Made by a program: the position numbers and the translations under genes. DNA of 64,000 bases from Ascaris suum. Lineage: Eukaryota; Nematoda; Chromadorea; Rhabditida; Ascarididae. Positions 38,701 to 64,000 of the stretch are shown here, piece after piece. The notes under the pieces are model-generated. The model did not search any database, had not been told where the DNA came from, and saw nothing but the letters and a program-made list of their open reading frames with translations. The stretch spans positions 5,890,001 through 5,954,000 of the forward strand of contig CM024169.1 of NCBI GenBank assembly GCA_013433145.1, written 5' to 3'. How positions within the stretch are numbered: the stretch's first letter is position 1; each line of letters opens with the position of its first letter.

Positions 38701-40724
38701 CGCTATTTTTTATACATTTCTCATTCATCTCTTCGTTGATTTCGGGCTGCTAAGTAGTGCTCTATATATTGGAAAATTAAACTTGAATGAATGATAGGAA
38801 AGAGTAGAATTATTTCGCATCATAAATATATTTACCTATTTATAAGTGAGGATGTATTTGTGCGTGCGTGGCATAGGTGAATGTTCTAGCGAGCTTACTG
38901 GAAACTCAATTTGTGAGATTTCCGAATTTGAGGTTCCATTGAAACAATTATTCGTTGCCGATTCTTTCAGCGCAAAAGCATGAAATATGTTCACGATGCA
39001 GAGATGCCTTTAGCCGAGAACAATAGAGACGCCTTTATCTAACAATAACGTCTGTTCAACAGTACTCAAACTACTAGTCCAGTAATGTGAGCGAGTGAAA
39101 ATGTCGACTATTGCACCATTCATCAATTGTCAAGCAAGCTTAGAATTAGTTCTTGTACTTATGTGATGTTATGAATGTTGCTGGAAATGAAACTGATGAT
39201 ATCCATGAGCAGTGAACCATTCTATGGATGATAGGATTTCCGAAAAAAAGTAGACCTGCGAGTGATTCCTACGTACGCTTCTCTTGATGTCTATAATTGT
39301 AACAAGGGTAGTCACTGTTAATGAAGTTAGACAAGTAAGTAAATAAGTAAGTAGATGTGGTTTTATGAGGTGAAATGTACGAGACCGAAATGAAACGAAT
39401 TACTCTCAAAAAACGAGCACTAAAGGTGAACAATCAACATGATGACAATACAGTTTATCACTTCTAGGCTGTATGGCTCTTTTTTTGAGTGCTTGCAATA
39501 GCGATAAAGAACGCAACCATTCAAGCATGTGCACATTCGTTTAGCTCTCATTTCACTTGGCACTCTCCATTTGCTCTTTTTTTTTTCAATTATTTTAACG
39601 ATTGATTAAAATTGCGATTATGATGTTGCTACCAGATTGAAGAAATTGTGGATTTTTAGCTTTACGTTGTTTAAAATATTTTTCAATTATTGTTAAGTGA
39701 GCATGAAAATGGCTAGGAGAATGTTGTTTTTCGCGCAGCGTCCACCATCGACCGACATTTCTATGTTGCACCACTCTGAACAGCTATGTCAACTATCCTC
39801 TAAAACTCCAATTGCAAAAAGAGGGAAAGAATGAAACGAAAGGATGAAGGAATTGGGAGGGAGGAAGGGGGATGGAACACTGACACTGAGCTATTAGCCC
39901 AATTTTTACTGACAATGTTCCCATGTTGATAGATCGTCACTTCTTCAATGAGATATTCCTTCATTGTTAACAGTAAACAAGTATTGTTTTATTGAATAGT
40001 TCAGTAATTTTCTCTGGAAACTGGAAGTTTGATTCCTTTGACTTCTTTAGCTGTTAGGTGTTTTATACATCATTTTCAGTTACTGTACTCGCCGTTCCTC
40101 TTCTGTACAGCACAGAAAAGATTAAGCGACTCTAACTTGCTTCCTAGTTGCAAATGCTACGAGCGAACATAAGCTCTCATTGAACCCGTTAAGTGTTATA
40201 GCTTCACAGCTAATCCTATTAATGGTTTTTTTGGCAGTACACATTCGTACTTTTATTTTACCTGAGCAATTCCCAATATCTACATTACTCAATTTTTGCT
40301 CTTGAATTTCTTAAAAGTAAGTTCTTCGAGTAAATCTTTCCCGAGGAGTTAATAAATTGTTTTCTAGTACTTCCGAATCATGATGGTATTTTACCAACAT
40401 TTTACCACAACATTCTATTTCATGTATCGTGAGTTCGCTGAAAATCAATCCATCTGCCGCACTGCGCGATCATCGTATAATACGTTCAGTAGTGCTGCAT
40501 GGTTGTCTCTTGTTTCATGTGAATGCCTAACGGCTGCATCCTTATCAATGCTGACATTAAATGCAACAAACACACTTCTACAGTGTGTGGCATCATACGA
40601 CAGATAAGCCAACACGCCTTACAGTGCCAATAAACAGTAAGACTGTACTGCCAGCAAATGGAATTTTAATAGGCCCATGAAACGCTCCATACCCTCATAA
40701 AAAGGACGGTTGTCAATAAATTAG

Positions 40725-40775
40725 ATGAGAGAGAGAGAGGAGAGAAGGAGAGAAAGAAGAGGAAAGCTGAGAGAG
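40725..40775 (+). repeat. GA-rich simple sequence
   Basis: Imperfect (GA)n polypurine stretch with interspersed AAG and GG, on the + strand. Intergenic low-complexity DNA. Confidence 0.8.
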
Positions 40776-43700
40776 ATTTGCAAATGCAAATCCACTTTTC
40801 TGGAACATCGAATGTATTTGCCAGCAAATGTCTTTTAATTTTTGTTTAGAGTCGATAGCTACTGTCATTGCGTCCCCACTTGTTAACAGTTATTGTGCAC
40901 ATTTCACCACCAACCAGTTCTTATGGGCTTCCACGTGCGTCCAGCCGTCAACTCATCAAGTCACCAGTTCGGTCTTGCATCTCCCAACATGAGTGTCACA
41001 TAGATGAGTTAATGGCTCTCATATGGGCCATCTGTCTGATTATTTATTAGAATATATTTGAGCACCATTTTAAACTTCGTTTTTAGAATATCTGTTCTTT
41101 TGAAATATACTTCTAAACGTTTCGCTCATTTTCCTAACTGCTTCTCTTCATTTTTGCATAGTTATCGAATTTTTCAAATGGCTACCTTCTAGATCGTATA
41201 AATCAACTATTTCAATTAGATAAGACATAATTCCAATATTTTAAATACTATAGATTGAAGTGCACTTGATTCTTTATATGTGCTAGAAACCTTCTTCCGT
41301 TCTTTTCAAAAAATGTTGTGAAAATACGATGAATTCTAACAATTTCTGCTTTAAATACGTTTGTGCTTTAAACTATACCAAAGTTCAGTCGCAATATTGA
41401 CATGAAAAGAGTGCTCAAGGCGAGAGATTTGATATGTGGCAGCTAACGTGAAAATTTTATTTGCACTAGGAGTGCTCGAAAAATGGACAGGGAAGTAGCC
41501 AGTATTGGTCTCAAAGACATCTCGAAAGCCTAAAAAATTCGAAACTTCCCGACTTCGAGGCGCCGAATCTCGACGTATCCTGAACTCGGAAACCGATAGA
41601 TGTCAATGTCGGCAGTACCGCATATCTTGCTATACTTCGTTGCTGAAATTCGATTTGTTTTGCTTAAGACTATTTTGGCGGTATCGAATCCTTGTGTAAA
41701 TTGCTTGTGCATTTCGTCTTCATTGAGTGTTTTTTAAATTTCATGGTTCATCATACATCAATTTTTATTAACGTTTCGGTATTGCCGACGCAGCAAATCA
41801 ATCATGAAACGACATAGTGGGCGATTTTCGCTCGAGCAGATAAAATCATCATGAAGCAATCTAATCGAATGCGGTTCTTAGTTTTCGCTTACCCATACTT
41901 CGGGATCACGTGGTGTTGATTATAAACCTTCATTCCCTGAGAGATAGAACTGAAAAATTACAAGTCTCGAGAATATGGGTGCATACTGCTTGTCTTTGAG
42001 CACAATTTGATGTATGTGTTCGGCTGAAGTATGTTGAATGATTTGCTGGATGTTTCTTTGGTTGATCAAACATTTGAAATTGAAACGGAAATCATTTGTG
42101 TCATTCATATTGTATGGATGGCGAAGAGATATGCTTGATCCATCCAAGTTCGGCAAGTTTGTTATCACTTGGGTCATGACCAATTGTGCCTTAATTATGC
42201 GAAACGAATGCGTAATAATAAAAATAATTCTAATTGTATCTTTTTCTTTCAAGGTCTTTTAAATATTGAAGCATCATATATTATAGGAACAAATAGACTT
42301 CGTTTCTGTTTAGCACTAATACTGCATTATCTCGCTGTCGCAAATATTTTGGCATTCGCACTTGAGCAGAGGTGTTGTCTCATGGGAACTCATATCTGTT
42401 AATATGAGTAGTATTAACTCATGATCTAATATTAAAATTCTACCTCTTCGAGTTGTATAAATTGACTGTGATTAGCGTTCAGTGATAAAATTAATAATTG
42501 CAGAATAATCGTGTATTCTTGGCAAGTGACTGCAAATCGCTAAAACTATGGGAGGCAAACGCAAGTGAGATTTCATTTCGATAATAAACTTGTTATTTTA
42601 TTGCCTTTGTAATGGTGAGGAAAATGACTATTATATTTGATCCAGTCAAGTTATTTAATGCATTATCTTGCCAATTTGGTGGAAAAATGTATGTCAAAAT
42701 TTAGCAAAAATTTTCAAACCCAATCGTTATATATTAATTTCTACGATTTTTTACCATTTTTAATCAAAATTCAATTCGGCCACAATCGAATAATTGAATT
42801 CACTTCTATGAGAAATACTGCGGCAAAGAAATTCATTTTCTGTCTTCTTAATTTTCTCTTGAGGGAAGAACCTTATATCTGTATTGCACCCACAAACATA
42901 CTAGACGACTTCACGCAAGTGACCTTCAAATGCAATGATGTTTATTGCAAATCGTAATTGTTTGTGTGGGTGCAAGCGTTCCCCTTCGTAAACAGTATAA
43001 TTGACCATACATTTCAGTCGAATGATCGCTAGAGTCATTCAAGTCTGCAAGTATAAATACCTCGATGTTGTGTGTGCGTTTTGAAGCAGGTGTTCTTTTT
43101 GATATTTTCCACTGTTTCGTTTCAGCAAAAATCCACCGTTATGACGGCCAATAACTTCACCGATAGGTTTCATACCTATCTTCCCGGTACTTTCAACTTG
43201 TAGCAGTCAGTGCTTACAAAAATTCGTCAGCGTAATTTGTGAATGCGATCGGTCGGTCTTTAAGCACTACTGAGTCAGAATTTCTGTTGGATATAAGCAC
43301 ACATACTATATCATTTTTATTTTTTGATCTATTGGCTTCAAAAATAATTATAAACACTTAAAAGTAAAAGGCGGATTGCCTGCTTTTTGTACGAATTGGA
43401 TTTGCATATTACGCCAGATGGAAAAAGTGGAACCTTTGAAGAATATCTGTACAAAACATCGGAGGAAATGAAATAGGGAAGCAGTTCCTGGCGCAGACTA
43501 TAATTTGTGGCGGCTTATATGGCGTAATTTGTGCAAACTTGAATATCCGGTTGAAAAGAATGCAAAAGAGCAAATTGTTTAGCTGCCTTGATGCTCATCG
43601 TTGCACGATTTTCATTCCATTATAAACTGTGTCATCCCAAAATTGCAAAACAAGAAAAAAATTTCTCAAAATTTAACCCGTCCATTGTTCTGCATTCCAA

Positions 43701-46700
43701 ATTCAAGTTAGAGGGTTAAATATTATTAATTATCCTAGCCAGTGATCATGCAAATGTGGCCATTCTGTCATCATATTCACAACGTTTTACCTTCAAGGGA
43801 CAGTAACAACTAGCTCTTGATTACACTATCACCTTGCTGCTGTCGTTGTTTGCGACGTACATTGTGGCTTTTTTTGCACATTTGTACCTCTTCAAGGATT
43901 CTAACGAACAAAGAGTTTTGTGGCGCCGTACATCACTCATTTTCTCATTCATACATCATTTGCTCACTTTCTCCGCAAAAGTGCTTAACTATTCCTTCCA
44001 ATGTTCGTACTTGCGGCTTTTTACATATTGAATCAATGCGGTTGGTCACTGCATGCGCATAGTTTTTTCGCCTTCAAGCTTAAGAAGTTGACAGTGGAGA
44101 CTCTATCGCATTTTTATTTATTGAATCGATGCGCTGGTCACCGCGTAAAAGCGAAAGTTGCGACGTTTGAATCAGGTGAGATACGTTTGACGCAGCCAAC
44201 TTATTGCTAGGACATTCTTCTGCAGTGGAGTATACTGCTTTGTATCTGTGTGTATGTGTGTGTTATGTTTACCTACTATCACAAAACCGCTTCACGTTAG
44301 TGTTCAACGCCCATATAGAGTGTCGTTTTTTACCTTCTCAAACATCAGCTCCACCATATTTGCAATTAATGAAGCTTAAAGAGATAAACACATTCTCTAA
44401 TAATATGACAGGGTGGTTGAAATTATTGCTGCAAGGTGACTATACCCTCTACCTTTTCGCTTTCAGTTTTCACTGAGAGTCGTCATCTTAAATCTCACAA
44501 ATTTTTATTTTCATCTCAGTTCACTGCACACTTACACCGATTCCCTTTGCTGGTAGGATTGCATATCGCTCCTTTCGAATCGAATAATATATATGTTTTG
44601 ATTTTAATTATTAAGCATTATGGTGATGATTTCGTTGCAAATTGATCACAAATAGGATCAATTAAAGCATTTAAGGTAATAGGAACGTTGCTGCGTTGAC
44701 GTTGAAAGTGCTGTAATCCCTCAGAACTCAATGAATATTTGCAGAACAACAATTTTATCTTGTACCCAAATAAGATATATTTATATTCAAAAAATAAAAT
44801 ATTTTTATAACTTGCAATGATAAAATATTTTAATTTTACAGCCAAAAGGGGTTTATGGTTATTTTGGCTCTAGCTCGAGTGCCTGATCACATTAGACCGC
44901 AACTGTTAGAACGTCTTATTTTATGAAACCGTTCAGGCGGACAATGCTTGTTTATTACGTCGATTGTGATCAGCACTGATGTCATGCTACCTCAAAAGTA
45001 TTTTTCTTTCGCAGCTGATGGCAAGTACAGCTTTCCATCCTAACTGATCATCTGCTTGCGTCTTCGGTATCGATGAACAGACCTTGCTCGATGCCTACAT
45101 CCGACCGATAATTGGCGAGTTGACGAGAAGAGGGAGGAAGTATAGATGTGATATTAAGTGGCTAGCAACTTATAAGAGTTCCTCACTTAGGTAGTGAGTG
45201 ACGCGAATTAGTTAAAACATAAATCTGCTAATTTCACCGCGTGCACGCTATTGGCTGGAGTTGCGCTTGACGGCTCACGCTTCACACACGCTTCAAATGG
45301 TCATTTGAGGCGCCGTCGAAACTCAAGGTCATTGCATCATTCAGTCTTCCGAGTGAAATGTCTCCTCTTCAACCGCGTATCTTTTTCATAACTGGGTCAC
45401 TCATCCTGCATTCTTCGAAAACAGCGAAGCAGAACGCTAGAAGGAATCTAGTTTTCAAGCCACTGACTGCATAAGCGAGTGCATAATTTTTTTGAAAATG
45501 CCATTCCAGTTTTCTTCTATAACCGAGACATATGTTAATACTTGAAAGCAGTGAATATTTGTTGTTGACTCAGTGACTCACAGAATTCGTTCAGCTAAAT
45601 ATTATTAACAATTATCGGCAATTTCTAGAAGCTTATAGATTGATGCCAAATACAGTCCACTCTAATTTGCATTTCTCTTACTCATGCTTATTTAATAGGA
45701 CAATTTTATGGTGTATCCAGTATATTTTGGAAATTGTTAGTCTCATGGAATGATTTTCAGGGAGGTCAATCTGAAATGTAATGATTCACTTACCGATAAT
45801 GTTCCGTTTTTTTGAATAGCAATATGTTTGCTGCCCCAATCGACTAATTTCTCTGTCAGTGAAATGTTTAGATTAATTCACATATTTTTGGAGGCGTCTA
45901 TTATATCTTCATAGGTTTTATTCTGAATCACATTAGTACAGCACACCTTACAACACTCTTATCAGTGTCGTTTGATTTCATAAGCTGTTGAATGCTTCTT
46001 TCATTTATTGTGGCTAAGCACATACTAATAGCTGTACTCGGATTGATGCATCATAAAGAGAACATTTCTGGTACCTTCTATTGATTTCGTGACGGTCCCT
46101 TTTCTTGCTGAAATCAACAAGTGGGCGGAATTTATTTCACTTCAATGAACCGGTCAGATTTATTGCTTTTTTTGAGATGAGAAAGCGGATGCGGATTCAT
46201 GTCAGTTTTTGCTATTCTGAATTTGCTTCTCGAAATAAATCAAAGGTTTTTGAAAGAGCACTGGATAAAAGTGGGCATTTCTAAACTACATGGGATTTTG
46301 AGGAGTGGAGGGAGGAAGAGCGCAAATTACAAGTTGAAAGAAATGATTTAAGGTGCGCAATTTCCGCATCGTTCACCTCTTTCCCTCGCAAATGAGTTGA
46401 CTTTCGTTCCAGCAAACAACGATTTCTAGCTGTTGTACGCTCCGAATTCAGACTCTCGTAAATAAAGAATTTGCACTCTCGTAAATCTGCACCAAAATTT
46501 TCTCCTTCAAAACTTAGCTGAAATCTGAGAGGGGGGAAGGGGAGGGGATTTCATATATCATTTCAACGGTCTTCAAATGTGCATACGATTAAACTCAACG
46601 GGTTAAACCGCATTCTACGTGGTTCGACCATTCATTCATTCAGCTATTTCTAATGGTCGATATGGAGCAGTCGAACATCTCAGCTTTTTCATCTTCTCTT

Positions 46701-48977
46701 TGAAAATTCAAGCTTTTTCAACAGTGCAAGAATCTCAAACGTTGCAACAGATCTTCACAGCCTCGAAGTTCGCAACTATGGTTGGGATACTTTTATAGGA
46801 GAAAAGTTTCCTACTCATAAAGAGTTCATGTAAACGAGATTCTGTTACTTACTAAGAGATTGCTGATAAAACACCGAAAAATAAAAGTTGACATCTAAAT
46901 ATGTTTTGACGCCATTCAATATGTTCAAATAATAGGTTGAAAACGAAATAGAGACACTAATGAGGGCGTTTGCAATATGGCATTTATTTCACGGATAGCA
47001 AAATTGGCAGTAATAAACCCGCCGAAGGCATCATAATAGCCGACATGGATCCACTCATACAATAAGATTGGGTTTTTGTGTATAGTCGAATCACACTGCG
47101 GGCATTTCAAGGTGACTCGATTTTATGCTTATTCAAATTGCCAGTAGTGAACGAGTCGCGATTGAGTACTACTGTTGGCGATGCTGCACCAACCACATAA
47201 ACCTGCTCATTACATCTATGTTATCGATCACAGTTCGACATGCATTTTAAGATTGTCGTTTGCAGTCGTTTTCATTGCGCTCTTTCTTTCATTTAAAGAA
47301 TTCGTTGAACTGTTATGCTCTGGTTTAGTGCCAGTTGCTTCACAACAAAACTAACCCTAGGCGAGTATTCACTGCGTATATTTACGAAGTGGAGGCTTCA
47401 TAAGAAATATGGTTCATTTAATAAGACACTAACTATCAATAAAACATAACTGTACGATTGCTGTCTCACCCGTATGTTCCTTGATCAATTCGGTAGATCG
47501 TATATGATTCGATGTAAAAATTTCATCAGTGGGGTAATGAAGGGTCAAGCCCAGGCGTGGGAGGTAGTTGATGATCGATCGAACATTGAAAACAGAGGGC
47601 GGCCGCATCCGTCATTATTTTCAAGAGTGCGGAAGGAAAGTCTTAACGCGACTTTTATGATTATTAAACACCTTTGCGCGTTTTCCTTGGAAACGAGCAT
47701 TGTGACGATATCATGTATTGCGCATATAAGGGGCTCTATCCACCTGTCCACTAGGCACAACTCAGGAGCAAATGAGGCTATGACCACGAAATATTATGTA
47801 CTAGATGGACCTTTCTATATCGTATTTTAGGTCAATCCACCAAATTCCAGATAGATTGTTATAGATCTTTGGAGATGCTAGAAATTTGCAGTATTTTGCT
47901 CACTCGGGCGAGAAAAAAGAGAATATTTGGACATGAATTGTACGGACAGTCGAACCAGTTAAGATGCCGTGGACCTATTCTGCATATCTTATTTTTGTTG
48001 CTCAGTTACGGAATTAATGTATTAGGTAGGACGGATGCAAATCCGGATATCATATCAACTTTCAAGCGATGTTTCTCCCTTTGTTCGTTTATTGACACGC
48101 TGCAGCAGAGTCTACAGTTCTTGATAAACGGTCTATAGTTCAGGAAAGCAAAAATAGCATTGAGTCTTTTCTTCAGAAGTGGCTTTCTGCTTGTTCGAAT
48201 CCATTCCCCATCATCTATTCATTTCTATTTGTGCTTTATTTTTATATTGAAGCTCAGAGCTGCTACTGATTTTATTTTGTTAGGATTATTGACTTTTAGG
48301 CATTTAATTGTTGTACTTCCTACTTTCAGTTAGTCTATTAATTCTATCCTTTAATTTCATTGAGATAATTTTACTTGACGGCGGTTTATGGTGACAGTTC
48401 CGAAGGAATTCGAAAAAAAGGAGATATTATAAAGAGGAAGGAGGCTGTGCACTTTATAGTAATAATCACCGAAGATTTCTCAAATTTCGCTCTCAAAATT
48501 CCTCATCGTTCATTATGCTAGCTCAAGTCAGGAGGATTTGTTTTGAAAAGTGCGGATTTCAACTAGGATCTCATCTTAGATTTTCCTTTCTCCAGCAATG
48601 AAAGCATTGGAAGATGCCCATTCCTTTCTTCACCAGCGCTTTTTTCTTTTCCGTCCTTCTACATGTTTTTCCCACGTCTGCAGCCTACCCTGCTATTTAC
48701 TAGCCATTGCAGCCGCTTTGCTAGGTACTGACATTATGAACATATACAAGGTGTTGCCTGAGAAATGGCCAGGTATTCAATTCATGTTGCAAGTGAGATC
48801 TATCAGACGATGAGTTGAGCAGGGTGGGAGTTTAATGAAACTCAGATCTAACCAGCCAAGATAAAATTGTTTTCAAAAAATTTTCGAGAATAAAAACATT
48901 TAAGGAAAGGAAAATTATAGGAGCAGCAGGTGCAAGAGGTAATATTGAGATCATCTGCAGAGCGCAGTTTAATTTCA

Positions 48978-49000
48978 GAAGTGTTCGCTTCGGAGGGAAT
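48978..49000 (+). promoter_or_regulatory. Possible trans-splice (SL) or 5' UTR acceptor of GTPase gene
   Basis: TTTAATTTCAG ends at 48977, 23 nt before the ATG at 49001. Nematode mRNAs commonly receive a spliced leader this close to the start codon. It could equally be a cis-splice acceptor of a 5' UTR exon. Confidence 0.4.
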
Positions 49001-63652
<14,652 letters not shown>

Positions 63653-64000
63653 ATCGAACAATGTGACAATCAAGACTTGACCTCGCGCAGCTTTGCCACG
63701 CAAAGAAAGGGTTTTATTTTCTTATCGCGTGAGTCTCGAAATTTGGTGAGAACTTCGCTCTCTTTTCGCTATAAATGAATATCGGATCGTTCGAACTTGA
63801 TAAAAGAAACTCGAAATATTGAAAGTCTTAAACAATCCTGATCGCGGGTCGTCCACTTGTGCTCTTTTTTTGGGTCGGTCACCGTTTTGCGTCCCAAGTT
63901 ATCAAGCTTGGTACTGGGGGCTCTGCACCCGTCGGACCTCAAACTTGGGTAATTAAACCTGGTGTTCGAGTAAACAATGAAGCGATATACGACACAACAG
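63653..64000. other. Right-edge flank after GTPase gene
   Basis: Presumed 3' UTR and spacer. I see no polyadenylation hexamer, RNA gene or further module exon that I can support before the window ends. If exon 63558-63652 is wrong, the GTPase gene may continue beyond the edge. Confidence 0.4.

Larger units (their letters stand above)
37296..49000. other. Long intergenic stretch (about 11.7 kb)
   Basis: No gene can be supported. The first 600-700 nt are the probable 3' UTR of the hnRNP gene. Further on: a short tandem repeat at 38615-38700, a GA-rich simple repeat at 40725-40775, a polypurine patch at 39835-39875, a G-rich patch at 46529-46548, and AT-rich spacer. Open frames on both strands are short or lack domain signals. 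A 45-codon plus-strand frame at about 45047-45190 (FGIDEQTLLDAYIRPIIGEL) and a plus-strand ORF at 48598-48813 behind a TTTCTCCAG site look mildly protein-like but have no supporting neighbours. Confidence 0.5.

Noticed and set aside
42637..42957. Plus-strand 106-codon ORF
   Set aside because: AT-rich composition, no domain, no splice support; looks like a chance frame.
45047..45190. Plus-strand frame with FGIDEQTLLDAYIRPIIGEL, faintly like the purD central region
   Set aside because: Only about 45 codons, no matching neighbouring exons, and the strong upstream acceptor leads into a stop.
48598..48813. Plus-strand 71-codon ORF with a hydrophobic stretch behind TTTCTCCAG
   Set aside because: No family match and no second exon in phase with the GTPase gene, whose own start is well supported.

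Overview
This is a eukaryotic genomic window, almost certainly from a nematode. Genes are split into many short exons (about 20 to 300 nt). Many splice acceptors end in TTTCAG or TTTTAG. The recognisable products have close nematode counterparts: a CRAL-TRIO (Sec14-like) protein, a tau-tubulin/casein-kinase-1 type kinase, a two-PDZ protein and an hnRNP Q/R (HRP-2-like) protein. Most introns are several hundred bases to more than 2 kb, longer than is usual in Caenorhabditis, so a parasitic or other non-Caenorhabditis lineage is likely; I cannot name the species. Gene models were built by reading splice sites by eye, checking that intron phases match, and comparing with families I know. No search was run.

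Layout. (1) 760-3788, minus: CRAL-TRIO gene, its 3' part missing off the left edge, with a tRNA-derived SINE-like unit in one intron. (2) 3789-9174: intergenic. (3) 9175-16523, plus: ten visible exons of a TTBK/CK1-family kinase with an intact catalytic core and a lysine-rich N-terminal extension. (4) 16524-20227: intergenic. (5) 20228-25689, minus: two-PDZ protein with one GC-AG intron and an unresolved 3' splice pattern. A small unrecognised four-exon gene (24952-25574, plus) appears to lie inside its first intron. (6) 25690-29384: intergenic, with one coding-like block of unknown origin. (7) 29385-37295, plus: complete 11-exon hnRNP Q/R gene (about 624 aa). (8) 37296-49000: long intergenic stretch with simple repeats only. 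(9) 49001-63652, plus: an 18-exon gene for a septin/AIG1-like P-loop GTPase joined to a long low-complexity tail. The end of that tail is built from tandem symmetric (phase 1-1) exons encoding repeated G/Q/Y/T-rich modules. This is the most unusual object in the window.

The genes look independent, with no operon-like spacing. Shared themes are RNA processing (hnRNP Q/R), signalling scaffolds and kinases, and lipid/vesicle handling (CRAL-TRIO). G-rich polypurine tracts, nearly all with G on the + strand, are scattered through introns and spacers. Two AT-dinucleotide arrays of about 160 bp sit in two introns of the GTPase gene.
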